Counted from the first letter of the stretch, positions 1 to 8,579 are shown. The stretch is 64,000 nucleotides of DNA from Methanococcoides vulcani (GCF_900111645.1 NZ_FOHQ01000002.1:1-64000); one strand, 5' to 3'. Program-made: numbers and translations. The notes: a model not told the origin generated them from the letters alone.

Positions 1-12
1 CGCAATGTAAAG

Positions 13-22
13 GCTTATATGG
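13..22 (+). promoter_or_regulatory. TATA-like box ahead of tRNA-Cys
   Basis: A TTATAT core (15-20) lies about 35-40 nt upstream of the tRNA-Cys 5' end, so transcription would start around position 41-45. This suggests that tRNA-Cys and the following 5S rRNA have their own promoter. The window edge prevents seeing whether a 23S gene ends just upstream. Confidence 0.4.
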
Positions 23-54
23 TTGTGTTGCCTAGTAAAGTCCGCTTAAAAAGT

Positions 55-125
55 GCCAAGGTGGCGGAGCGGCTACGCAATCGCCTGCAGAGCGATTCCA
101 TTCCGGTTCGAATCCGGACCTTGGC
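55..125 (+). tRNA. tRNA-Cys (anticodon GCA)
   Basis: The 7-bp acceptor stem GCCAAGG (55-61) pairs with CCTTGGC (119-125). The anticodon stem ATCGC/GCGAT encloses the loop CTGCAGA, with anticodon GCA at 87-89. The T arm is TCCGG-TTCGAAT-CCGGA. The CCA end is not encoded. No intron is seen. It lies just upstream of 5S rRNA and shares its orientation, so the two are probably co-transcribed. Confidence 0.95.
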
Positions 126-148
126 TTTCATCCATTAATATGAGTTAG

Positions 149-273
149 AGTACGGCGGCCATAGCGGCAGGGCAACTCCTGTTCCCATTCCGAACACAGA
201 AGATAAGCCTGCCCACGTTGCTTACTGTACTGAGGTACGAGAGTCCTCGGGAAATCTGCGTCGCTGCTGTGCT
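149..273 (+). rRNA. rrf: 5S ribosomal RNA
   Basis: The sequence carries the archaeal 5S core, with GGGCAACTCCTGTTCCCATT followed by CCGAACACAGAAGATAAGCC. The ends form helix I: AGTACGGCGG (149-158) pairs with CCGCT-like bases near 262-273 with a few G-U pairs. The exact ends may differ by a few bases. A T-rich tract at 285-295 is a plausible archaeal termination site. No 23S or 16S gene is visible in the window. Confidence 0.93.
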
Positions 274-387
274 CACTCTATTACCCTTTTTCTTTAACTG
301 ATCTTAACTCACTAGCTTTGACTTTGCTGTTCTGATATGTTTTTATTCATGATCACTTTTACAGATTCGAATTGCTAAATGTACAAA

Positions 388-429
388 CTTATATCCCATT
401 GAGCCCTAAATTCTTAATAATAGGGATAT
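388..429 (+). promoter_or_regulatory. Promoter with flanking inverted repeat
   Basis: A TATA-like CTTATATC (388-395) lies upstream of the gene starting at 442. ATATCCC (391-397) and GGGATAT (423-429) are perfect 7-bp inverted repeats bracketing the expected transcription start near 418. They could be an operator or a 5' hairpin. A Shine-Dalgarno-like TGGGGAT (431-437) follows. Confidence 0.35.
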
Positions 430-441
430 CTGGGGATTTCT

Positions 442-816
442 ATGAGTAAAGTTTCAATAGTTTTTGTATACAATGCAGACAGTGGCCTGGTAAATGAAAT
501 GAAAGATTATGTTCATAAAATTGTGTCACCATCGAGCTATGAATGTAATCTGTGTGCCATCACCTATGGTAATACAGGTATGAAAAGTGAATGGAGATCC
601 TTTGTAGATGATCTGCCCGTACCTGTGATCTTTTTGCACAAGGATGAATTCGATAAAGAATATAATTATCCGGGAGCTTCATTCCCATGTACATATCTTG
701 AAAAGGACCACAGGCTTAACCTACTGATCACGTCTGATGAAATAAATGATTGCAGCGACCTTGAAGATCTGAAAGCTCTTGTCAATGACAAACTGAAGTT
801 CATTGCAGGAAATTGA
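442..816 (+). CDS. Conserved hypothetical protein with CxxC motif
   Basis: A 124-residue soluble protein with no signal peptide or membrane segment. It begins with a beta-strand-like stretch (SIVFVYNADSG) and has Cys35-x-x-Cys38 and a further Cys near residue 83. This gives a thioredoxin-like impression, but I cannot assign a family. ATG at 442 is preceded by GGGGAT. It ends 4 bp before the start of the frameshifted UbiA prenyltransferase gene, so the two look like an operon. I recall similar proteins beside UbiA genes in Methanosarcina, from memory only. The function is unknown. Confidence 0.75.
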   Translation: MSKVSIVFVYNADSGLVNEMKDYVHKIVSPSSYECNLCAITYGNTGMKSEWRSFVDDLPVPVIFLHKDEFDKEYNYPGASFPCTYLEKDHRLNLLITSDEINDCSDLEDLKALVNDKLKFIAGN

Positions 817-820
817 TCCC

Positions 821-1698
821 ATGGTCTCTTTTACTGAGAAGCTTCAGGCCTTCTTATCTTTGACAAGGTTCGAAAACTCCTTTTTTGGCATGTTCTCCGT
901 GATCCTTTCAGGCATTCTGTCAATGGAATTTTTTGGAAATGGTACTGAATACGTGACAGCAGCAGTGGTCTCCATCTTCCTGTTCATGGGTTCCTTTTCC
1001 ATAAACGATTACTTCGACCATCTTGTAGACATTGCAAACAACAGGAAGGACCGACCCATTGTTACAGGTGCAATATCACGCAACACTGCACTTCAGGTAG
1101 CTGTTGGCTGCATGCTTCTGGCATTTTTAATATCGTTGAAGCTGGGTGAATTTGTTTCTTTGTTCATAGGCTTCAATAAGTGCTCTGATCGATATTCTAT
1201 AGTAGCCACATGAAAAAAGTTCTTCTGCTGAAGAACATATCCATTGCTTATTATTTCATGGCGACCATTATTTTTGGTACCATCGTGGTGGATACTGTAG
1301 TAGAACCACTAGTGCAGTTCTACATCTTAATGGCATTTCTGGTAGGCATCGCCTTTGAGATAATGGCAGATATTTCTGATATGGAAGGAGATATGCAACA
1401 CCGTGTACAGACAATAGCATGGCGTGTTTCTCCACGTTCTGCAGCCATAATTTCTTCTCTGATCTTCTCAGTTGTCTTTATACTTGACCCTCTTCCCTAT
1501 TTCGTAAATCTGCATCCCAATCTTGTCCATAACACACCATTCCTTTTGTTGATCGTGCCGGTAGCAGTTGTTTATTTATTCATTTCCAGGTCTTTGATGC
1601 GTGACCAGCCAAAGAACAACGTATTGAAATTGAGATCAAGAACGATAGTACTGATGCAAATAGGTTCGCTGGTTTACCTGATAGGTTTCCTTGTCTGA
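821..1698 (+). pseudogene. UbiA-family prenyltransferase, frameshifted
   Basis: The UbiA superfamily contains polytopic enzymes that transfer a prenyl chain to an aromatic or glycerol-phosphate acceptor. Codons from 821 to about 1175 give the N-terminal half, with Asp-rich motif NDYFDHLVD. The frame of the ATG at 1210 gives the C-terminal half, with the second motif DISDMEGD. Between them (1173-1199) a third frame supplies ISALIDIL, then YSSHMKKV resumes, so two small indels best explain the break. Repaired, the protein would be about 290 residues with eight or nine helices, a normal family length. Both active-site motifs survive, so either the lesion is recent or the sequence has errors. The acceptor is unknown; digeranylgeranylglyceryl phosphate synthase is one candidate. 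Confidence 0.75.
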
Positions 1699-1703
1699 AA
1701 CAC

Positions 1704-1756
1704 ATCATATATAATAATGAAACAGGTATAATATCTCTTATACGTAATTTGGGGTG
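1704..1756 (+). promoter_or_regulatory. Promoter and RBS of the flavoprotein gene
   Basis: CATATATAA (1706-1714) is a good archaeal TATA box, predicting a start near 1737. The GGGGTG Shine-Dalgarno (1751-1756) precedes the ATG at 1762. The gene therefore appears to be transcribed separately from the frameshifted UbiA gene. Confidence 0.45.
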
Positions 1757-1761
1757 TACAA

Positions 1762-3189
1762 ATGAAAGAATATGATCTTATAGTGATAGGCAGCGGTTCA
1801 GGGATGAACTATGTTGGCTTGATGATGCAAGAGAATCCGGAGATGAAAGTAGCTATTATAGACAAGGATGATCCCGGAGGCATCTGTCTTACAAGAGGTT
1901 GTATCCCATCCAAGATGCTGCTCTATCCTGCAGAACTTGTAAGGGAGATCGGAAGGTCAAAAGAATTTGGTATTGATGCTGAGATCAAGAGCATCGATTT
2001 CAGTTTCATCATGGATAAAATGCGTTCTTCCATAGGTAAGGACATTGAGATGATCCACAACGGCCTTTCATCCAGTCCTAAAATGGACTACTACGAGGAC
2101 ACTGTAGAATTCATTGAACCCTATATTCTTAAAGTTGGGGATGAAACGATCACTTCAAAGATGATATACCTGAGCATAGGTTCAAAACCTATGATACCTC
2201 CGGTCAAAGGTCTGGATGATCTTGGTTATCTCACAAGTGACACAGTTCTGGACCTTACTTCATTACCGGAAAGTCTTGCTATCATAGGGGGTGGCTATAT
2301 CGCTGCCGAATACGGTCATTTCTTCTCTGCCATGGGATCCGATGTAACTATAATAGGTCGCAGTCCCAGAATTATCACTCAGGAAGAACCAGAGATAAGT
2401 GAGCTTGCAAGAAGAAAAATGGAAGACCATATTTCTATAATCACCGATCACGAGGTTGCTGAAGTTCAGGCATCAGGTAACCAGAAGAAGATCCTTGCAA
2501 AAAACAGGCAGACAGGTGAAGAGATAGAGGTACTGGCTGATGAGATCCTTGTGGCTACCGGCAGAAGTCCGAATACCGATATCCTTCATCCTGAAAAAGG
2601 AAATATTGAGACCGATGAGAGAGGTTGGATCAAGGTCAATGATCATCTGGAGACAAGCTGTCCCAATGTCTGGGCTTTTGGTGATGCCAATGGTAAATAT
2701 CTTTTCAAGCATGTCGGCAATTATGAGTCTACAGTGGTTTACCAGAACTCTGCGCTCAACGGTGATGTGAAAGTTGACTATCATGCAGTGCCTCATGCTA
2801 TCTTTTCCTATCCGGAGATCGCCGGGGTCGGAATGGGAGAAGCAGAGGCCGTGGAACATTATGGGAAAGGGAACATTTCCATTGGGTTCCAGAGGTTCGA
2901 AGATACCGGTAAAGGTATGGCAATGGCTCTTGAAGATTATTTTGTTAAGGTCATAATGGATAATTCCACTAACATTCTTCTTGGTGCACACATCATCGGA
3001 CCACAGGCATCCGTTCTTATCCATCAGATGATAACTCTCATGAACACTCCTGGGGCTGATGTAGGTCCTATCGTTCACGGAATGGACATCCACCCGTCCC
3101 TGAGCGAGGTTGTCAAACGTGCATTTTACTCAAGGATGCCTGTTGAGGAATATCACTCAATACTCAAGGAATTATCACTTGAAAGCTAA
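1762..3189 (+). CDS. Dihydrolipoamide dehydrogenase-like disulfide oxidoreductase
   Basis: A class I pyridine nucleotide-disulfide oxidoreductase of 475 residues, full family length. In order it shows the FAD-binding Rossmann motif (IGSGSG, residues 9-14), the redox-active CLTRGC (Cys42, Cys47), an NAD(P)-binding IIGGGYIAAEYG near residue 175, the second FAD motif WAFGDANG near 303, and the C-terminal His-Pro dyad (H444, P445, with Glu449). All catalytic elements are intact. No 2-oxoacid dehydrogenase or lipoyl protein gene is nearby, so the substrate could be lipoamide, CoA disulfide or another thiol. It stands alone between its own promoter and the convergent NAC gene. Confidence 0.85.
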   Translation: MKEYDLIVIGSGSGMNYVGLMMQENPEMKVAIIDKDDPGGICLTRGCIPSKMLLYPAELVREIGRSKEFGIDAEIKSIDFSFIMDKMRSSIGKDIEMIHNGLSSSPKMDYYEDTVEFIEPYILKVGDETITSKMIYLSIGSKPMIPPVKGLDDLGYLTSDTVLDLTSLPESLAIIGGGYIAAEYGHFFSAMGSDVTIIGRSPRIITQEEPEISELARRKMEDHISIITDHEVAEVQASGNQKKILAKNRQTGEEIEVLADEILVATGRSPNTDILHPEKGNIETDERGWIKVNDHLETSCPNVWAFGDANGKYLFKHVGNYESTVVYQNSALNGDVKVDYHAVPHAIFSYPEIAGVGMGEAEAVEHYGKGNISIGFQRFEDTGKGMAMALEDYFVKVIMDNSTNILLGAHIIGPQASVLIHQMITLMNTPGADVGPIVHGMDIHPSLSEVVKRAFYSRMPVEEYHSILKELSLES

Positions 3190-3242
3190 CGCTGTTTAGC
3201 TTTTATCATTTTATTTTTCAAAAAAAAGGTTTAAAAAAAGAA

Positions 3243-3593
3243 TTACGAAGACAGGGCAAGAATAGCTTCTGCCAGATCTCCGTTAGCATTTTTGAGAGCT
3301 TCAAGGGCAGCTTCTTCGCTTGCACCGGTCTGCTCTGCCACAAGCCTGACATCATCTTCAGGGATGACGACCTCACGTGGCACATCCACAGGAGTACCTG
3401 TTACCTGATAGGTGTCAACTCCCTGTGCATTCATTATGCTGACGCTTGCGTCATTAAATACTATATCCTTATCTGCGGTTCTTATGATGACCTGTTCCAC
3501 ATCTTCTATCTCATCGATGTTGATGCCCATCTGTTTCATCATCTGTTTGACCTTTTTCGGGTTCATGCCCCGTCCGCCCATGCCTGGAATCAT
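3243..3593 (-). CDS. nac: Nascent polypeptide-associated complex protein (archaeal NAC)
   Basis: Archaeal NAC is a homodimer that binds the ribosome near the exit tunnel and contacts nascent chains. This protein has 116 residues, the usual length. A basic Gly-rich N-terminus (MIPGMGGRGMNPKKVKQMMK) is followed by the NAC beta domain (about residues 25-75) and a C-terminal UBA domain (about 78-116). The start ATG at 3593 gives the conserved MIPGMGGRG opening. The gene is convergent with the flavoprotein gene and lies downstream of the HesB/IscA gene on the same strand. Confidence 0.93.
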   Translation of the reverse strand: MIPGMGGRGMNPKKVKQMMKQMGINIDEIEDVEQVIIRTADKDIVFNDASVSIMNAQGVDTYQVTGTPVDVPREVVIPEDDVRLVAEQTGASEEAALEALKNANGDLAEAILALSS

Positions 3594-3652
3594 TTGATCA
3601 CCTTTTAATTACTACCGCGTAGGATGGTATTACTCAATTAAATACCTTGTTC

Positions 3653-3976
3653 TTAATGGCAACTGCCACCGCAGCTGCTGCATCCGCCTGCAGCCATTGG
3701 GTTGTCGATGATGAAGCCTTTGCCACCATCTGTGTCAATGTAATCGATGGTTGCCTTGTCCAGCTGTTCGTTAATGTCCGTGCCCATAACGATCTTGATC
3801 TCCTTGCTTTCGATTGTGACATCTTCATCACTGATCTCGTTGTCGAGTGCCATTCCATACTGGATACCGCTGCATCCCATACCTGCAACAAATATTCTCA
3901 ATGCATGGTCCTGTTTGTCCTCAGCCTCGAGCAATGCTTTCAATTCTGTTGCAGCAACGTCTGTAATTTCGATCAT
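3653..3976 (-). CDS. HesB/IscA-family iron-sulfur cluster protein
   Basis: A-type carrier or scaffold fold of 107 residues, used in iron-sulfur cluster assembly. It opens with ITDVAATELKALL, as the family does. The conserved cysteine lies in GMGCSG (Cys35), and the C-terminus is unusually Cys-rich (CSSCGGSC) compared with the single CxC of bacterial IscA. GIQYGMALD matches the family core. It is 59 bp upstream of the NAC gene on the same strand. Carrier, scaffold or iron donor cannot be told apart from sequence. Confidence 0.88.
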   Translation of the reverse strand: MIEITDVAATELKALLEAEDKQDHALRIFVAGMGCSGIQYGMALDNEISDEDVTIESKEIKIVMGTDINEQLDKATIDYIDTDGGKGFIIDNPMAAGGCSSCGGSCH

Positions 3977-4079
3977 TCTTTGTCACTCCATTTTTTGGTA
4001 AATTTCTAAAGTCAGTAAATGCGTTGGTCTCTATATACAGTTTTCGTACATATATGTTCGGACAGTCACAAACAAAGAT

Positions 4080-5294
4080 TCACATGAACTCTACATCATC
4101 ATCTACAGGATTGGTCAGTATTTCCTGTGTATATGCGTTGATCTCCACGGAGTTCCTTGCACCTTTTACTTCCCATATAGGCACATAGACAAGGTCGATC
4201 TTGAACCTGATATCATCCATCGATGGCTTGAACATCTTGTGTTCGGATATCAGCGCCTCTCCAACGACATTGTTGAAACGCACATCTTTTGTATATTCTT
4301 CGATAATGTTTGATATTAGCGTGCTTTCCGCTTCCTTCTGGTCGATCATCTTGCTCTTGATCTCATAGTTGTCATCAGGAAGTGTCACATGGTCATTTAT
4401 CTGGTGTAGTTCAATCTCTTCCTTATTGCCGTTGAGGGCATTAAGACAACCCTGGCCCTGACCGGAAATATCAATGACCTTGTTCTTGAACCTGTGTTCT
4501 GCTTTGACAGCATAGGCATAATTCCAGAAAGGTACGAACTTGAGAACAACATCATCAGGGATCCCTATCTCGGACTTTGCCATCGCTGCAGCCCTTTCTT
4601 TTTCCAATTTTATAGGTGCAGTGTGAAGGTCAAGTGTTGATGGAACTGGTTGTGGCGCTTGCCATAAAGCCTGCTGGGGCTCTGGTGCAGTTGTCACAGG
4701 TGCTTCCATATATGATCGCTCCGGCTCCTGATAGTTTCCAACCGTGTCTGCCTGCTGCATCTCAGGGGAAGTTGCCCAGATGTTGAAACCGTCCTGTTCT
4801 TCCTGTGCGGGCATCTGCGGGGCAGACGGCGTGGAAGGCTCCGCTGAAGGAGCTGATGTCCCGGAGCTTACTTCAAAGCTTCCTGAGAAACCAGTAGATG
4901 TGGATGCAGGCTGATCTGCCGTCATAGCATTGTTGTCTATATCGTAAGCCACAAGCTGGAGGTCGGTAGCATTGCCTTCAAGGTCGGCGATGACAGCTTT
5001 TCCTATCTGGAGGGATAGCTCGTCACGGTCCCATGTGATAAGACCCACATGTGTTGCATAATCGTGGAGTTCCGGCTCCATCTTCTGCATGGTGACATAT
5101 AGTCCCACTCCGTCCCTGATCTGGTCTGCAAAGCTCCTGATCTGTGCAGGATCTGGCTGACCGGTAAGTAAAATATAGGTTCGGTGGTCGTTTTTCTCTA
5201 CGATCAGGTCCACAGTGTCGGATTCTGAAACACTGTGTCCGGAAGTTGTGAATATGTTTGTCAGGAGTTCAGCAAGTTTTTCTTTCATTCTCAT
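4080..5294 (-). CDS. Uncharacterised protein with VPxW repeats and Pro-rich linker
   Basis: A protein of about 404 residues that I do not recognise. The N-terminal 110 residues form an alpha/beta domain (LIVEKNDHRTYILLTG, GLYVTMQKM, GLITWDRDEL) that could be an endonuclease-like or Mrr-like fold, but no complete catalytic motif is evident. A low-complexity linker rich in Pro, Ala, Ser, Thr and Gln follows (about 125-225). The C-terminal domain contains two related units, LKFVPFWNYAYAV and LVYVPIWEVKG. No signal peptide or membrane segment is seen. ATG at 5294 is preferred over TTG at 5297; ATG 5288 is also possible. It follows the KaiC-like gene by 46 bp and is probably co-transcribed with it. 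Confidence 0.7.
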   Translation of the reverse strand: MRMKEKLAELLTNIFTTSGHSVSESDTVDLIVEKNDHRTYILLTGQPDPAQIRSFADQIRDGVGLYVTMQKMEPELHDYATHVGLITWDRDELSLQIGKAVIADLEGNATDLQLVAYDIDNNAMTADQPASTSTGFSGSFEVSSGTSAPSAEPSTPSAPQMPAQEEQDGFNIWATSPEMQQADTVGNYQEPERSYMEAPVTTAPEPQQALWQAPQPVPSTLDLHTAPIKLEKERAAAMAKSEIGIPDDVVLKFVPFWNYAYAVKAEHRFKNKVIDISGQGQGCLNALNGNKEEIELHQINDHVTLPDDNYEIKSKMIDQKEAESTLISNIIEEYTKDVRFNNVVGEALISEHKMFKPSMDDIRFKIDLVYVPIWEVKGARNSVEINAYTQEILTNPVDDDVEFM

Positions 5295-5340
5295 CAACCA
5301 TTTGTTATTGCATTATCTGAATATCTCCACTACAAGACGA

Positions 5341-6105
5341 TCAGAGAACTCTGGTCGTAGTTTCCAGTTCAATGCCTTTGTGAGTGATATTATATGAAAT
5401 GGTCTTGTCAGGAGGGATCATCCCTCTCATCTTACGTATCAATATAGTTCTCTCGATCTCGCTTCCACGCTCTTTCATGCGGAACTCGATAACCCCGTCA
5501 CAAATGCTCTTGAGTCCATTTTCCACTTGTGGGTCATGTGTGCCACCGGTCATAAGGATGAGCTGCACAGCATTGGTGAGCTTTCCGATAGAGGAGATAA
5601 CTTCAATAGCTTCTGTAACAGATTTCATATCGTAGGATCTCAGGAAATATGATATGGAATCGATGACCCCTCTGTACTGCCCCTGCCTCTCTTTAGAGGT
5701 AGCAGTCTTAAGCTGGTTCATCGTATCAGTGTTCTGTTTCAGGAAATCCTTGGCCGAGAGGTTGCATGTAATACTTTTAGGCAGAACATTGCAGAACCTT
5801 AAGGTATACGCATCAATGAAGTCCATTTTTCCGTTCTCGACATATTGGTTAACATCCCATCCGAAGTTCTTCATATCCTCTATTATTTCCTGAACCGGAT
5901 GTTCGGCAGAGAAATAGTAAACTTCCTCGTTGTTCGTCAGACCGCCATATATGAACTGTTGTGCAAATATCTCTGAGCTTGCACCGGGTTCTGCAAGTAT
6001 CAATATAGTTGTTCCCGGAGGAACTCCTCCTCCAAGCTGAACGTCAAGTCCTAGCAAACCAGTCGGTACCCTGTATCCCCCTCTTCCATCGAAACTATAA
6101 TCCAT
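5341..6105 (-). CDS. KaiC/RadA-like RecA-superfamily protein with degenerate Walker A
   Basis: A 254-residue protein with the KaiC-like opening (VPTGLLGLDVQLGGGVPPGTTILI). Where active relatives have GxxGxGKT, it has AEPGASSE (residues 38-45), so the P-loop Lys and Thr/Ser are missing. Other parts of the fold remain: VYYFSAEHP after the P-loop helix, the Walker B region GVIDSISYFL with Asp, and a C-terminal core ending RKMRGM. It probably does not hydrolyse ATP in the usual way and may be regulatory or structural. Archaellum ArlH and other KaiC homologues are relatives in fold only. It is followed by the VPxW protein. Divergent hisI lies 126 bp away. Confidence 0.8.
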   Translation of the reverse strand: MDYSFDGRGGYRVPTGLLGLDVQLGGGVPPGTTILILAEPGASSEIFAQQFIYGGLTNNEEVYYFSAEHPVQEIIEDMKNFGWDVNQYVENGKMDFIDAYTLRFCNVLPKSITCNLSAKDFLKQNTDTMNQLKTATSKERQGQYRGVIDSISYFLRSYDMKSVTEAIEVISSIGKLTNAVQLILMTGGTHDPQVENGLKSICDGVIEFRMKERGSEIERTILIRKMRGMIPPDKTISYNITHKGIELETTTRVL

Positions 6106-6231
6106 TCTTTCACCTTGATATCATATGTAAAAAAATATTCTAATGAAGTTTCTATACACTATATTTTATTATCATTACATATTGATTCCTCTTAGTTTTT
6201 ATAGTTATAGTATATCTATTAACTGATTACT

Positions 6232-6597
6232 ATGATAGATCTTGACAATCTCAAATATGATGACAATGGTCTTATCGCGGCCATTGCACAGGACAATAAA
6301 ACTGGCGAAGTTCTCATGGTTGCCTACATGAACGAGGAGGCTCTTAAACTTACCATTGAGACCGGCATCGCTCACTACTGGAGTCGTAGCAGGCAAAAAC
6401 TGTGGAAAAAGGGCGAAAGCTCCGGGCACATGCAGACAGTACACGAGATGCTGATAGATTGCGATATGGATGCCATCGTAATGAAGATCGAACAGGAAGG
6501 CGGCGCATGCCACACTGGTTATCGTTCATGCTTCTACCGCAACATCGAGGGTGATGTCGTTGGTGAGAAGGTCTTTAACCCCGATGAGGTCTACTGA
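6232..6597 (+). CDS. hisI: Phosphoribosyl-AMP cyclohydrolase
   Basis: Third step of histidine biosynthesis: opens the adenine ring of phosphoribosyl-AMP. The protein has 121 residues and is monofunctional, without a fused HisE. Metal ligands are visible: DCDMD (Asp76, Asp78, Asp80), Cys93 and Cys100 in [27 protein letters not shown] is the family signature. A TATA-like TTTTTATAG at 6197-6205 is only about 30 nt upstream of the ATG, so the mRNA may be nearly leaderless. The other his genes in the window, hisH and hisF, are unlinked. Confidence 0.96.
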   Translation: MIDLDNLKYDDNGLIAAIAQDNKTGEVLMVAYMNEEALKLTIETGIAHYWSRSRQKLWKKGESSGHMQTVHEMLIDCDMDAIVMKIEQEGGACHTGYRSCFYRNIEGDVVGEKVFNPDEVY

Positions 6598-6710
6598 TAT
6601 TTTAAGACTGATAGTCTAAGGAATTATTTTATCCTTTTTTTCTTTCCTTTTTCTGCTCACATTGCTTTTCTGTCATTTGTGTTAAATAGTTTTGAACGGT
6701 AGTTCTGTTT

Positions 6711-8564
6711 ATGGAAAATAAAGAGATAACAAGGATAGTTCCGGATACAAGTGTTATTATTGATGGTCTTGTGTCCGAAATGATCGTTGCAGGGGATTAT
6801 GAGGGGGCCGAGATATTCATTCCTGAGGCCATGGTGGCAGAACTGGAATCTCAGGCAAACCGTGGTCTCGAGATCGGCAATAAAGGTCTGGATGAGCTAA
6901 AGCAGCTTCAGGAACTGGCAAGAGACGGCCTGATCGATATATCTTTTACAGGTGAACGCCCGACCATCGAAGAGAGAAAGTATGCCAAAGAGGGTGCAGT
7001 GGATGCTATTATCCGTTCATGCGCTGAAGAGCTGGACGCTACTTTTGTGACCGGGGACAGGGTGCAGTACGACGTTGCGGTGGCAAAGGGAATGGACGTG
7101 GATTACCTTCCTCCGAAAAAAGCCGAGTTCATTACCCTGCATATTGAGGATTTCTTTACTGATGATACAATGTCTGTGCACCTGAAGAACAAGGTCGTTC
7201 CAATGGGCAAGCGCGGTTCCATCAGGAATGTGGAATTTGTGGAAATAAGGGATACTCCATGCACTTCAGGTGAGCTGAAAGAGATCACCCGTGAGCTTCT
7301 TGAGCGAGCACGAGCTGACCCGGAATCCTTCATCGAAATGTCGCTTAATGGTGCTACCGTATTGCAGATACGCGATATGCGAATAGCTATCTCGAACCCT
7401 CCATTTTCAGATGATGTAGAGATCACGGCAGTACGTCCTGTGGCATCGGTAAAGCTGGATGAGTACCGTCTGGGTGACAAGCTCAAGGAGAGGATACTGG
7501 GACAGAGGGGAATTCTGATATCAGGTCCGCCAGGAGCGGGCAAATCCACATTCGGGGCAGGAGTTGCCACTTTCCTGCATGAGCACAATTATGTGGTAAA
7601 GACAATGGAGTCCCCAAGGGACCTGCAGGTTCCCAGGGAGATCACACAATATGCTCCCCTTGAAGGAAGCATGGAAAAAACAGCAGATGTGCTGTTGCTT
7701 GTAAGACCTGACTATACTATCTACGATGAAGTGCGAAAGACCCGTGATTTCGAGATATTTGCGGACATGAGGCTTGCAGGTGTCGGCATGATCGGTGTTG
7801 TGCATGCCAACCGTGCGATCGATGCTGTACAGAGGCTTATCGGCAGGGTGGAGCTTGGTGTTATTCCCCAGGTCGTTGATACTGTCATCTTTATTGACAA
7901 AGGAGAGGTTGCCCAGGTCCAGACCCTTGAGTTCACCGTAAAAGTGCCATCCGGAATGATGGAAAATGATCTTGCAAGACCTGTTATCGTTGTTTCTGAC
8001 TTTGAGACCTCAACCCCTGAATTTGAGATATATACCTTCGGCGAGCAGGTCGTCGTCATGCCGACATCCAAATCAACAGGCAGGAAACCCGTATGGGGTC
8101 TTGCGGAAGGTGAGATAAGGGATGTTGTCCAGCGCTATACCAGCGGTCCTGTTGAGGTAGAGATGGTTTCCGACACAAGTGCTGTCGTAAAGGTTTTCGA
8201 GAAGGAGATCTCGAAGGTGATCGGCAAAAGTGGTGCGGTAATTAATGAGATCGAGAGGATCGTAGGTGTCCATATTGATGTACGTGAGCTTAAAGAGCAA
8301 GGCCGCAAGAACAAGGGTACGGATAAGAACAGATTCTCAGGAAGCTCCTATCGTCCTACTGTCGAGCACACAAAGAAGCATGTGATCCTGAACGTTCCTG
8401 AGATAGCTTCACAGGATGTCGAGATATATGCAGGCGAAAGTTACCTTTTCACTGCAACGGTTGGTCGTCATGGCGATGTCAAGGTCCGGAGCAATTCTGC
8501 GATTGCTCACAGTATAATGGATGCTGTGGATGACGGGGAACCGATCCTTGTGAAAGTTTTGTGA
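6711..8564 (+). CDS. PIN domain / VirB11-like ATPase / KH domain protein
   Basis: A 617-residue multidomain protein widespread in archaea. The N-terminal PIN domain (about 1-140) has acidic residues in VPDTSVIIDG, VAELES, GAVDAII and TGDRVQYD, as in RNases of the VapC/PINc type. A secretion-type ATPase core follows, with Walker A GPPGAGKST at about residue 272. A KH domain sits near residue 500 (VIGKSGAVINEIE). The layout suggests an RNA-binding, ATP-driven ribonuclease or RNP-remodelling enzyme; the substrate is unknown to me. The gene stands alone, with a strong hairpin-T terminator after it. Confidence 0.9.
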   Translation: MENKEITRIVPDTSVIIDGLVSEMIVAGDYEGAEIFIPEAMVAELESQANRGLEIGNKGLDELKQLQELARDGLIDISFTGERPTIEERKYAKEGAVDAIIRSCAEELDATFVTGDRVQYDVAVAKGMDVDYLPPKKAEFITLHIEDFFTDDTMSVHLKNKVVPMGKRGSIRNVEFVEIRDTPCTSGELKEITRELLERARADPESFIEMSLNGATVLQIRDMRIAISNPPFSDDVEITAVRPVASVKLDEYRLGDKLKERILGQRGILISGPPGAGKSTFGAGVATFLHEHNYVVKTMESPRDLQVPREITQYAPLEGSMEKTADVLLLVRPDYTIYDEVRKTRDFEIFADMRLAGVGMIGVVHANRAIDAVQRLIGRVELGVIPQVVDTVIFIDKGEVAQVQTLEFTVKVPSGMMENDLARPVIVVSDFETSTPEFEIYTFGEQVVVMPTSKSTGRKPVWGLAEGEIRDVVQRYTSGPVEVEMVSDTSAVVKVFEKEISKVIGKSGAVINEIERIVGVHIDVRELKEQGRKNKGTDKNRFSGSSYRPTVEHTKKHVILNVPEIASQDVEIYAGESYLFTATVGRHGDVKVRSNSAIAHSIMDAVDDGEPILVKVL

Positions 8565-8579
8565 CATTAAAAGAAAAGG

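Noticed and set aside
2473-3093. 206-codon minus-strand frame
   Set aside because: It lies wholly inside the flavoprotein gene, whose motifs are intact.
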